This document shows, piece by piece, positions 7,857 through 13,153 of a stretch of DNA of 13,153 bases. Made by a program: the position numbers and the translations under genes. The DNA is from Hyphomicrobiales bacterium (lineage in GTDB: Bacteria > Pseudomonadota > Alphaproteobacteria > Rhizobiales > SZUA-8). Where the stretch lies: assembly GCA_003232175.1 (NCBI GenBank), contig QILX01000329.1, positions 1 to 13,153 of the forward strand, written 5' to 3'. Each line of letters opens with the position of its first letter. Within the stretch, counting starts at the first letter, position 1. Below the pieces are notes generated by a model that saw only the letters and a program-made list of their open reading frames with translations, was not told where the DNA came from and ran no database searches.

Positions 7857-8909
7857 TTAACCTGCCCTGACCCTTATGGCCGTTCCGGTTCTTGAAGATG
7901 TGAGCAGAGCGTCAATCAGATAGTGATTGGCCAAGGCGTCTTTTCCTTCAATGGCCGGAGGTTGCCCCGACTGCACGGCGCCCACAAAATTTTCGATGAG
8001 GGCAGCATGCCACTCATGCGGGAAAGCCATGGGGTCGGCGCCACCGCCGGAACCGGTTTCCGCACCATGGACCTCCGTGGTGCCGTCCAGCCATTCCACC
8101 GTGAGCGCGCCGGATTCAAGGCGCGCTGTCGCCTTTTCGCAATCAAGCACCAAAACCTCCGGCCGGCCCGGATAAGTGGCGGTCGTTGCCATGAAAGATC
8201 CGATGGCGCCGCTGGTAAATCGCAATGCAGCGGCAACGAAGTTTTCCGTTTCCATGATATGGTGCCCGCTGGTTGACGCCATGGACTGCACCTCCGCCAC
8301 CGGCCCGGCGAGAAATTGCATCAGATCGAGACCGTGAATGGCCTGATTGATCAAGACACCGCCGCCATCCCGCTCCAGGGTGCCGCGTCCAGGCTCGTCA
8401 TAATAACTTTGCGGCCGCCACCAGGGCACGGCAAGCTGAACCGAAAAAATCGACCCAAGCTGACCATCTTCAATCATGGTTTTAAGTCTCTGCGAGGCGG
8501 CCCGGAACCGGAATTGAAAGACAATACCCAGCGTAACCCCGGCGCGGGCGCATCTGTCGACAATCGCCACCGCCGCATCGGAGGTCCGTTCAATCGGCTT
8601 TTCCAACAATATATGTTTGCCCGCATCGGCCAGCTTGCCGACAATATCCATGCGGGCATTTGGCGGCGTCAGGACGATACAGGCGCCCACGCCGGAATCC
8701 TCGCACAATTCCTCCACCGATCCAACGGTCGGCAATCTGAATTCCCGGGCGAATTTTTCGCATTTGGCCGCGCTGGTCGAATAAACACCGCGAACCTCGA
8801 TATGGTCCGCAAGATCCGCCAGGGCCCGCGCGTGAGTTGGAGCAACCATGCCGACCCCAATAATCCCAATCCCGAATTTGGGTTTTTTTCCGGTCATTTG
8901 ATTATCCAT
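7857..8909 (-). CDS. Gfo/Idh/MocA-family oxidoreductase
   Basis: NAD(P)-dependent dehydrogenase of the family acting on sugars, inositols and sugar nucleotides. The 350-residue product is of usual length. A Rossmann motif (GIGIIGVGMVAPTHA, from residue 13) is followed by LTPPNARMDIV, the conserved EKP triad at 103-105 (cofactor and catalytic lysine region), and GGGVLINQAIHGLDLM, whose His192 matches the usual catalytic histidine. No signal peptide or fused domain is seen. The substrate cannot be told from the sequence. It is last in the - strand run after DUF3305 and DUF3306, 26 bases behind the latter, so it is probably co-transcribed with them although a metabolic link to formate dehydrogenase is not obvious. 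A role in making sugars for the nearby polysaccharide locus is possible. The ribosome site is poor for both Met1 and the in-frame Met5. Confidence 0.9.
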   Translation of the reverse strand: MDNQMTGKKPKFGIGIIGVGMVAPTHARALADLADHIEVRGVYSTSAAKCEKFAREFRLPTVGSVEELCEDSGVGACIVLTPPNARMDIVGKLADAGKHILLEKPIERTSDAAVAIVDRCARAGVTLGIVFQFRFRAASQRLKTMIEDGQLGSIFSVQLAVPWWRPQSYYDEPGRGTLERDGGGVLINQAIHGLDLMQFLAGPVAEVQSMASTSGHHIMETENFVAAALRFTSGAIGSFMATTATYPGRPEVLVLDCEKATARLESGALTVEWLDGTTEVHGAETGSGGGADPMAFPHEWHAALIENFVGAVQSGQPPAIEGKDALANHYLIDALLTSSRTGTAIRVRAG

Positions 8910-8935
8910 CCGCTGGACAGGCCCACCCCATTGGA

Positions 8936-9682
8936 TCAGTTCCGATCTTGCAGCAACCGCTGGCGCAAAGAGACCCGCGGTGAAACCGGCTGAGCCTTGG
9001 CCAGGGAGGGGTCGTTGTCAATATCGGTGATCTCGTCCTCAGTTGTGGCGGTAAGGTCATCACCTTCACATATCTCCTCATCGCCATTGTCTTCTTGCGC
9101 AGCTTCAGCGTTATCATTTTCATTGCCGAGGTCAACTGGCGATGCCTCGGCAGCCTCCTTCCGGGCCGCCTCGGCTTTGTTTATCTCTTCGTCACGGTCT
9201 GCCATTTCCCTTGAGACCTCCTTGGCCTTGGCGGCATATCCCCGGCCGACCTCCCAGGTCGATTTCACTACCTCAAAACCTGCCTGTACGACGCGGAAAT
9301 CCTCGTCATAATCGTTAAGCCCATCGACATTGGCGAGGATGGGATTGGTTCGCCACATGGCTTTCAGGGCCCGCCGCCGCAAGGCGGCGGGAACTCCGTC
9401 CTTGAGGAAGGGGGTGAAGTCGGTTTCATAGTCCGCCAATTCAATGTCGATGGCCTCGGCGATTTGGCGGTTTGCCGCCTGAGCCGCCTCGATTTCCGGC
9501 CGCTCTTCTTCAAGGCGCTTGGCCTCGATCTGGGCTTCGGCCGTGGCGGCTTCGTTTTGGGCCATGGCGGATTTGCGCGCTGACCAGCGGGACAACAATC
9601 CGCCTTCAAGCTTTTCGCCGACCTTGGTTTGGGGGGCCTTGAAGGGTTTGGCACCAGATGGCGTTTCAGGATCGCTGGTCAC
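8936..9682 (-). CDS. DUF3306 domain protein (formate dehydrogenase-associated)
   Basis: A 248-residue protein of uncharacterised family DUF3306, whose members neighbour formate dehydrogenase genes. Recognisable blocks are LLSRWSARK (29-37), DFTPFLKDGVP (88-98), and the helix-like LRRRALKAMWRTNPIL followed by DGLNDYDEDF (about 101-129). Between the first two lies an Ala/Glu-rich charged helix, probably coiled. From about 150 the protein turns into a low-complexity acidic tail (many Asp, Glu and Asn) that ends in a basic patch (SPRVSLRQRLL). No signal peptide or membrane helix is seen, so it should be cytoplasmic. The start is GTG; GTGA overlaps the DUF3305 stop by four bases, and AGGGGG lies just upstream, so translation is probably coupled. 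The function is unknown; a maturation or assembly role for the dehydrogenase is inferred from neighbourhood only. Confidence 0.85.
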   Translation of the reverse strand: MTSDPETPSGAKPFKAPQTKVGEKLEGGLLSRWSARKSAMAQNEAATAEAQIEAKRLEEERPEIEAAQAANRQIAEAIDIELADYETDFTPFLKDGVPAALRRRALKAMWRTNPILANVDGLNDYDEDFRVVQAGFEVVKSTWEVGRGYAAKAKEVSREMADRDEEINKAEAARKEAAEASPVDLGNENDNAEAAQEDNGDEEICEGDDLTATTEDEITDIDNDPSLAKAQPVSPRVSLRQRLLQDRN

Positions 9683-10224
9683 TTTTTTCCCCCTTTCACA
9701 GGTTCAAATGGACGCCGGGCAAAAATCGGTTCCTGGCCGAAAAGGTGGTGATCAGACTTGATTTTGTTTTTCTGGCGTTTGATGAATGGCTCATCGACAT
9801 GGTGTCGGTCGATAAACGCCTCAAGCCAGATCATGACGTCCGGCGGCATGGTTACCTTTTCGACGATTTCATCATCGGCTTCCAGATGTGCCTCGGCTTC
9901 TGATGGTGAGGCGGTTACCAGATGGGCGGCGATGGGCATGGTCCTGCCGTTTTCACCATTATTCGGATCATTCCCGGCCTCGTCGCCAAGCCGGCGCAGT
10001 ACCACGTAAAGGGTCGGAACCTGCGACATGAGATTGAATATATAGGCATCGGTATCGCGATGGTTGAGTTCCAGCAGCAAAGTGGCGGCAAGATATCGCT
10101 CCCAGCCTTGGCCGGTTATCAGACGCGACCAACTTGCATCCATTGGCGCGCCGGTAATGAACGATACAGGCAACCAGATTTCCGCCGACCCGGGTCGGTT
10201 CGAGTTCCGGCGTTCGACAACGAT
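9679..10224 (-). CDS. DUF3305 domain protein (formate dehydrogenase-associated), putative ATC start
   Basis: Uncharacterised DUF3305 family, which travels with DUF3306 and formate dehydrogenase genes. Supporting blocks are WLPVSFITGAP, GWERYLAATLLLELNHRDTD, PTLYVVLRR, VTASPSEAEAHLEADDEI and RHHVDEPFIKRQK. The first usual start in frame is a TTG at 10173 (164 residues), but the frame continues upstream with IVVERRNSNRPGSAEIW, which resembles the conserved N-terminal block of the family (VVVERR, then a Trp before PV). No ATG, GTG or TTG exists between that block and the in-frame TAG at 10249-10251. An ATC at 10222-10224 sits six bases after GGAGGT, ideal spacing, and would give 181 residues. 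Either a rare ATC start is used or an ATG has been miscalled or mutated. The product is predicted soluble. It heads the - strand operon and is divergent from mrp. Confidence 0.8.
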   Translation of the reverse strand: MVVERRNSNRPGSAEIWLPVSFITGAPMDASWSRLITGQGWERYLAATLLLELNHRDTDAYIFNLMSQVPTLYVVLRRLGDEAGNDPNNGENGRTMPIAAHLVTASPSEAEAHLEADDEIVEKVTMPPDVMIWLEAFIDRHHVDEPFIKRQKNKIKSDHHLFGQEPIFARRPFEPVKGGKK

Positions 10225-10230
10225 AAGGTT

Positions 10231-10238
10231 ACCTCCCT
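10231..10238 (-). promoter_or_regulatory. Strong Shine-Dalgarno site ahead of an ATC codon
   Basis: On the - strand AGGGAGGT is followed by six bases and then ATC (10222-10224) in the DUF3305 frame. It is the best ribosome site in the window and has no ordinary start codon in the DUF3305 frame behind it. A TTG eleven bases downstream is in another frame whose translation shows no DUF3305-like sequence. The site argues that DUF3305 begins here and not at the TTG at 10173. Confidence 0.6.
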
Positions 10239-10449
10239 GGCGGCGACGCTAGCGATCAAGTCTTCCGAAAACTGGCTCAAGGGGGTTTCCTCGCATCACC
10301 ATTGCGGACAGGAATTCGACTATAACTTATCCAAGAACCCTGTGGCCGGCAAAAATATAGTGCAGGCTGGCATCGTTTGTATGTATACGAAAAATACAGA
10401 ACACACATACGGGGATGGGTTCCCCAAGGCCGGAAAGGGCCGAATTCGA
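10239..10449. other. Divergent intergenic region between DUF3305 and mrp
   Basis: About 210 bases that must hold promoters for both the - strand DUF3305 operon and the + strand mrp gene. Visible items are a short hairpin (GGGGA at 10411-10415 pairing with TCCCC at 10421-10425), a GTATAC palindrome near 10382, and a TATAGT hexamer at 10356-10361 without a convincing -35 partner. I found no clear FNR-type dyad. A ribosome site for mrp (GAAAGGG, about 10433-10439) is present ten bases before its ATG. Confidence 0.35.
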
Positions 10450-10923
10450 ATGTCCGACCTTACCAAGGAACAGGTGCTTGAATGTCTTGCCAAGGTACGG
10501 GGGCCAGATCTTGAGAGCGATATCGTATCCCTTGGTCTGGTTTCAGATATCTTCATTGCCGATGGAAAAGTGATGTTTTCAATTTCGGTTCCGGCGGAAC
10601 AGGCTGAAGAGCTGGAACCTCTGCGTCAGGCAGCGGAGAAATCAGTTGCCAAGCTTGAGGGGGTCAGGAGTGCCATGGTGGCCCTGACCGCCGAACGCAA
10701 ACCCGGATCGCCAACGGCCAAGCCAGTCCGTCCGGCACCGAGCCCGGCCCAGGCCGGCGCGGTGCCGCCGCCAATGCAGGCCAGGGTCCAGCCGGGCGGG
10801 CAGACCGACGCCGATACCGCAGCCATACCCGGCATTCCGCAAGGGCGGGGTCGGAAAATCGACCACTTCGATCAATCTTGCCCTGGGGCTGCAGACCCTT
10901 GGCCTCAAGATTGGCGTGCTTGA
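10450..10923 (+). CDS. mrp: Mrp/ApbC-type Fe-S carrier ATPase, N-terminal part (frame broken)
   Basis: N-terminal part of an Mrp/NBP35-family protein, which binds and hands over iron-sulfur clusters. From ATG 10450, residues 1 to about 85 form a MIP18/FeS_assembly_P (DUF59) domain (LECLAKVRGPDLESDIVSLG, VSDIFIADGKV, SISVPA). A Pro/Ala-rich linker of about 40 residues follows, then IPGI (up to 10836), which in this family directly precedes a KHIIAVASGKGGVGKS-type segment. Here the strand HIIAVASG is missing and KGGVGKST appears in the +1 frame at 10841, so this frame runs on as nonsense to 10923. The frame is also open far upstream, antisense to DUF3305, but that is not coding. The start at 10450 is supported by the domain boundary and a GAAAGGG site. 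Its place facing DUF3305 and before TorD suggests a dedicated Fe-S donor for formate dehydrogenase. Confidence 0.8.
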   Translation: MSDLTKEQVLECLAKVRGPDLESDIVSLGLVSDIFIADGKVMFSISVPAEQAEELEPLRQAAEKSVAKLEGVRSAMVALTAERKPGSPTAKPVRPAPSPAQAGAVPPPMQARVQPGGQTDADTAAIPGIPQGRGRKIDHFDQSCPGAADPWPQDWRA

Positions 10924-11605
10924 CGCCGATATTTACGGCCCCTCGATGCCGCGCCTCCTGGGAATTACCCGCCGGCCGGAGACCACAGATGGCCGCACCT
11001 TGAAACCCCTGGAGGGCTTTGGGCTGAAAGTGATGTCGATGGGGTTCTTGGTCGAGGAAGAGACACCGATGATCTGGCGCGGGCCGATGGTGATCTCAGC
11101 GCTTACGCAAATGCTGCGCGAAGTCGCCTGGGGGGAGCTGGACGTGCTGGTGGTCGATATGCCGCCGGGGACCGGCGATGCCCAGCTGACCATGGCGCAG
11201 CAGGTGCCGCTGGCCGGGGCGGTGATCGTTTCCACGCCTCAGGACCTGGCGCTGATTGACGCACGCAAAGGGCTTAACATGTTTCGCCGCGTCAATGTGC
11301 CGATCCTGGGGATCGTTGAGAATATGAGTACGTTTATCTGCCCCAAATGCGGTGAGCAGTCCGACATTTTTGGCCACGGCGGCGCAAAAACCGAGGCCGA
11401 CCGCATCGGCGTCCCCTTCCTTGGCGAGGTGCCTCTGCATCTTGATATCCGTAAAACCTCCGATGGAGGAACGCCGATTGTCGCCTCGGCGCCGGACAGT
11501 CAACACGCCAAAATTTATGTGGAGATTGCAGAAGCGGTGCGGGATCGCCTGGAAACGGAATCCGGTATGGCGGGGTCATCGGCGCCGGAAATTGTCTTCG
11601 AATAA
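10841..11605 (+). CDS. mrp: Mrp/ApbC-type Fe-S carrier ATPase, C-terminal part (second half of broken gene)
   Basis: ATPase half of the same Mrp protein in a different frame. It opens with the deviant Walker A KGGVGKSTTSINLA at 10841, then LDADIYGPSMPRLLG, MSMGFLVEEETPMIWRGPMV, VVDMPPGTGDAQLT, STPQDLALIDARKG and VENMSTFICPKCGEQSDIFG. The two cysteines (167 and 170 counting from the Walker A lysine) are the conserved CxxC that binds the bridging Fe-S cluster between monomers. A gene finder would start at an internal GTG (10916), which would drop the P-loop, so that is not a real start. With about eight residues restored between the halves, the protein would be near 390 residues, normal for Mrp. 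As written, no single frame gives an intact P-loop ATPase; the gene is either a recent pseudogene or the site of a sequence error. Confidence 0.85.
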   Translation, partial: KGGVGKSTTSINLALGLQTLGLKIGVLDADIYGPSMPRLLGITRRPETTDGRTLKPLEGFGLKVMSMGFLVEEETPMIWRGPMVISALTQMLREVAWGELDVLVVDMPPGTGDAQLTMAQQVPLAGAVIVSTPQDLALIDARKGLNMFRRVNVPILGIVENMSTFICPKCGEQSDIFGHGGAKTEADRIGVPFLGEVPLHLDIRKTSDGGTPIVASAPDSQHAKIYVEIAEAVRDRLETESGMAGSSAPEIVFE

Positions 11606-11745
11606 TTTCGATTTATCGGCGTGTGGTTGAATTGAAACCTACTTGCGTGATCATATAAAGCTTTCGCATAGAATGTGGTAACATGTTGCAAATACCCCAA
11701 ACAATTAATTCCAGGAGTTCATGTTGGTCTCGCAACGCGGCGCAT

Positions 11746-12570
11746 ATGCGAACCGCGCTTCTGTTATCCGTTTTGTTCAGCTTTTCCTTTGTGCTGCGGG
11801 CCAATGGCGAAGATTCTTACAAAGGCCCGGTTTTTGATAGCCACCTCCATTATTCCGCTACGTCCTGGGCGCAGTATTCGCCCGGTGATGTGTTGCAAAA
11901 ATTGGATAGTGCAAATGTGAAAACCGCTTTACTTTCATCCACCCCCAATGAGGGAACCGCAAAACTTCTTGCGTTCGCGCCCGGGCGCATGGTTCCCGGC
12001 CTGCGCCCCTACCGCAATGCCGCTGAAAAAGTCGCCTGGTATAAAAATTCCGAGCTTGTTTCCTATACCCAAACCCGCCTCGCTACCCTGCGCCACAAGG
12101 CGTTTGGCGAGGTGATCCTTGGCTATCGCGAGGATCTCGAAACGCCGCAGATGGCCCAATATCTCGCCATGGCCGAGGAGCAAAATCTGGTGCTGCATTT
12201 TCATACCAGCGCCGCAGTAATCGAAGCGCTGTTTGAAATGCGCCCGAACCTGAAAATCCTGTGGGCCCATGCCGGCTTCAGTGAACCACCTGATGTCATC
12301 ACTCGTCTGCTCGACCAGAACCCGAACCTTTGGGCGGAATTATCCTACCGCGCTGAAGACATCATGGGCGGTACAGACCTGGAACCGGAATGGAAAACCC
12401 TGCTGCTGCGCCACGCGACCCGTTTCACCATCGGCTCAGATACCTGGCAAAACGGTCGCTGGCAAAACTACCAGTATCTGATCGACCAGCACCGTGAATG
12501 GTTGGGGAAATTACCGCAAGAGGTGGCCGGGAAAATAGCCTACCAGAATGCTGAAGTTCTATTTAGGTAG
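11746..12570 (+). CDS. Exported amidohydrolase (TIM-barrel metal-dependent hydrolase, Amidohydrolase_2-like)
   Basis: A 274-residue metal-dependent hydrolase fold of the amidohydrolase superfamily with an export signal. Visible metal-site candidates are the HxH motif DSHLHY (H33, H35), LHFHTS (H151, H153), WAHAGF (H175) and IGSDTW (D232), in the usual order. Residues 1-21 (MRTALLLSVLF onward) make a plausible signal peptide, so it should act in the periplasm. The substrate is unknown. The start is uncertain: the frame stays open back to an ATG at 11683 that would add 21 polar residues before the signal, and an AGGAG (11713-11717) points to an ATG at 11721 in a different frame. I chose 11746 because the signal peptide begins there. 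It lies between mrp and the TorD gene, all on one strand; a link to formate metabolism is not evident. Confidence 0.8.
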   Translation: MRTALLLSVLFSFSFVLRANGEDSYKGPVFDSHLHYSATSWAQYSPGDVLQKLDSANVKTALLSSTPNEGTAKLLAFAPGRMVPGLRPYRNAAEKVAWYKNSELVSYTQTRLATLRHKAFGEVILGYREDLETPQMAQYLAMAEEQNLVLHFHTSAAVIEALFEMRPNLKILWAHAGFSEPPDVITRLLDQNPNLWAELSYRAEDIMGGTDLEPEWKTLLLRHATRFTIGSDTWQNGRWQNYQYLIDQHREWLGKLPQEVAGKIAYQNAEVLFR

Positions 12571-12782
12571 TTGGTTGACGTGGCAAAAAGGTAAGCAATG
12601 TTGTCCTTTTATAATTGATTTAGGTTCAGCAAATTGTTTATTGAAATTTCCGTTAAGAACCAAAATTTCATAAATTCGGCTGTGTGGCGGGTTTCAAAAC
12701 AACAATGGGGCTGAATTGCCCGGAATCCGGTTGCTCTGGGGTGGCGGTTGTGGTTTTATTTCGCACTAGGGAAGGTGCGGCA
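12571..12782. other. Intergenic region upstream of the TorD gene
   Basis: This gap of 212 bases has an AT-rich first half. AAAAGG (12586-12591) and CCTTTT (12605-12610) could pair as a weak terminator stem after the amidohydrolase gene, with a 13-base loop and a poor T-run. The region probably also carries the promoter of the TorD-led operon, but I see no convincing -35/-10 pair, sigma-54 site or FNR dyad. No gene is supported here. Confidence 0.3.
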
Positions 12783-13153
12783 ATGGTTATTGAACCTGCA
12801 GCGCAGAGCGGGGTCCCCGAAGAGGATCAGCTCCGGGCCAATTTATATACCTACCTGGGTCGGTGCCTTACGGCACCACCTGATGCTGATCTGTTGGCAT
12901 TAACAGCGGATTTTTCCGGCGATGATACTGAAATTGGCACTGCGATGGTGGCCCTGGCGCGGTTGGCGCTGACCATCGACCCTGTATCGGTCGATCGCGA
13001 ATATCATGATCTATTTATCGGCGTGGGGCGGGGCGAGCTTGTGCCGTTCGGATCGTATTACCTCACCGGTTTTTTGCACGAAAAACCTCTGGCGAAACTG
13101 CGTGGCACCATGAGTGAGCTGGGTATCGTCCGCACCGAAAAGGTCAAGGAGCC
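12783..13153 (+). CDS. TorD/DmsD-family molybdoenzyme chaperone, partial at right edge
   Basis: The first 123 codons of a cytoplasmic chaperone of the TorD family, which binds the signal peptide of a molybdenum or tungsten oxidoreductase and keeps it unfolded until the cofactor is inserted. The start of the protein is helical (DQLRANLYTYLGRCL), and EYHDLFIGVGRGELVPFGSY followed by YLTGFLHEKPLAKLR is the recognisable family core, including the LFxGxGxGxxxPxxS pattern. The sequence then runs off the window. ATG 12783 is supported by AGGGAAGG (12768-12775) seven bases upstream; an in-frame ATG at 12705 has no ribosome site. With DUF3305, DUF3306 and Mrp nearby, formate dehydrogenase subunits are expected to the right. 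Confidence 0.85.
   Translation, partial: MVIEPAAQSGVPEEDQLRANLYTYLGRCLTAPPDADLLALTADFSGDDTEIGTAMVALARLALTIDPVSVDREYHDLFIGVGRGELVPFGSYYLTGFLHEKPLAKLRGTMSELGIVRTEKVKE

Noticed and set aside
8316..8993. 225-residue ORF on the + strand over the oxidoreductase gene
   Set aside because: It is antisense to a protein with clear Rossmann and EKP motifs; the translation has no domain features.
10249..10302. 17-codon - strand ORF ending 24 bases before the ATC start of DUF3305, in the same frame
   Set aside because: It has no ribosome site or conserved sequence; it might be a leader, but nothing supports it.
9922..10449. Open + strand frame extending mrp about 176 codons upstream
   Set aside because: It is antisense to DUF3305, shows no domain, and the Mrp N-terminal domain begins exactly at the ATG at 10450 behind a ribosome site.
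12722..12735. Possible sigma-54 (-24/-12) promoter before TorD
   Set aside because: The GG to GC spacing is one base short of the required ten, and the flanking bases do not match the consensus.
12705..12782. In-frame ATG at 12705 as an earlier TorD start
   Set aside because: It has no ribosome site, and the added 26 residues do not resemble the family N-terminus; ATG 12783 has a strong site.
1..13153. CRISPR arrays, tRNA or rRNA genes, insertion sequences, phage genes
   Set aside because: I looked for regularly spaced repeats, transposase-like ORFs, terminal repeats and tRNA-like cloverleaf ends and found none.

Overview
The window looks like chromosomal DNA of an alphaproteobacterium, possibly a Rhodospirillales-like lineage. 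This is inferred from protein style: a GumC/Wzz-type co-polymerase with a separate tyrosine kinase, a PrtD/PrtE type I exporter, and DUF3305/DUF3306 beside Mrp and TorD. Gene assignments come from recognised motifs only; no database search was possible.

Region 1 (1-4500, + strand) is the export end of an exopolysaccharide locus. It holds a GumC-type chain-length protein broken by a frameshift near 1145-1154, a cytoplasmic tyrosine autokinase with a C-terminal tyrosine tail, a short periplasmic polysaccharide export (OPX/Wza-like) protein, and a predicted outer-membrane beta-barrel whose start overlaps the OPX stop by 4 bases. No glycosyltransferase, flippase or polymerase is in view; they presumably lie to the left. 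The part up to about 2600 is clearly more AT-rich than the rest.

Region 2 (4769-7854, + strand) is a two-gene type I secretion operon: ABC permease/ATPase, then HlyD-type adaptor. The TolC-like partner and the secreted substrate are not in the window. A 12-bp inverted repeat sits in the 268-base gap before it.

Region 3 (7857-10224, - strand) is a tight operon of DUF3305, DUF3306 and a Gfo/Idh/MocA oxidoreductase, converging on the secretion operon. Conserved-looking DUF3305 sequence extends upstream of every ordinary start codon, and an ATC codon with a near-perfect Shine-Dalgarno sequence is the best start candidate.

Region 4 (10450-13153, + strand) holds an Mrp/ApbC Fe-S carrier ATPase broken just before its Walker A motif by an apparent deletion of about 23 bases, an exported amidohydrolase, and the first 123 codons of a TorD-family chaperone. 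From family knowledge, DUF3305, DUF3306, Mrp and TorD neighbour molybdenum/tungsten formate dehydrogenase genes, so that operon probably continues off the right edge.

Two broken frames and one missing start codon in 13 kb may be genuine decay, but uncorrected sequence errors are an equally serious explanation.
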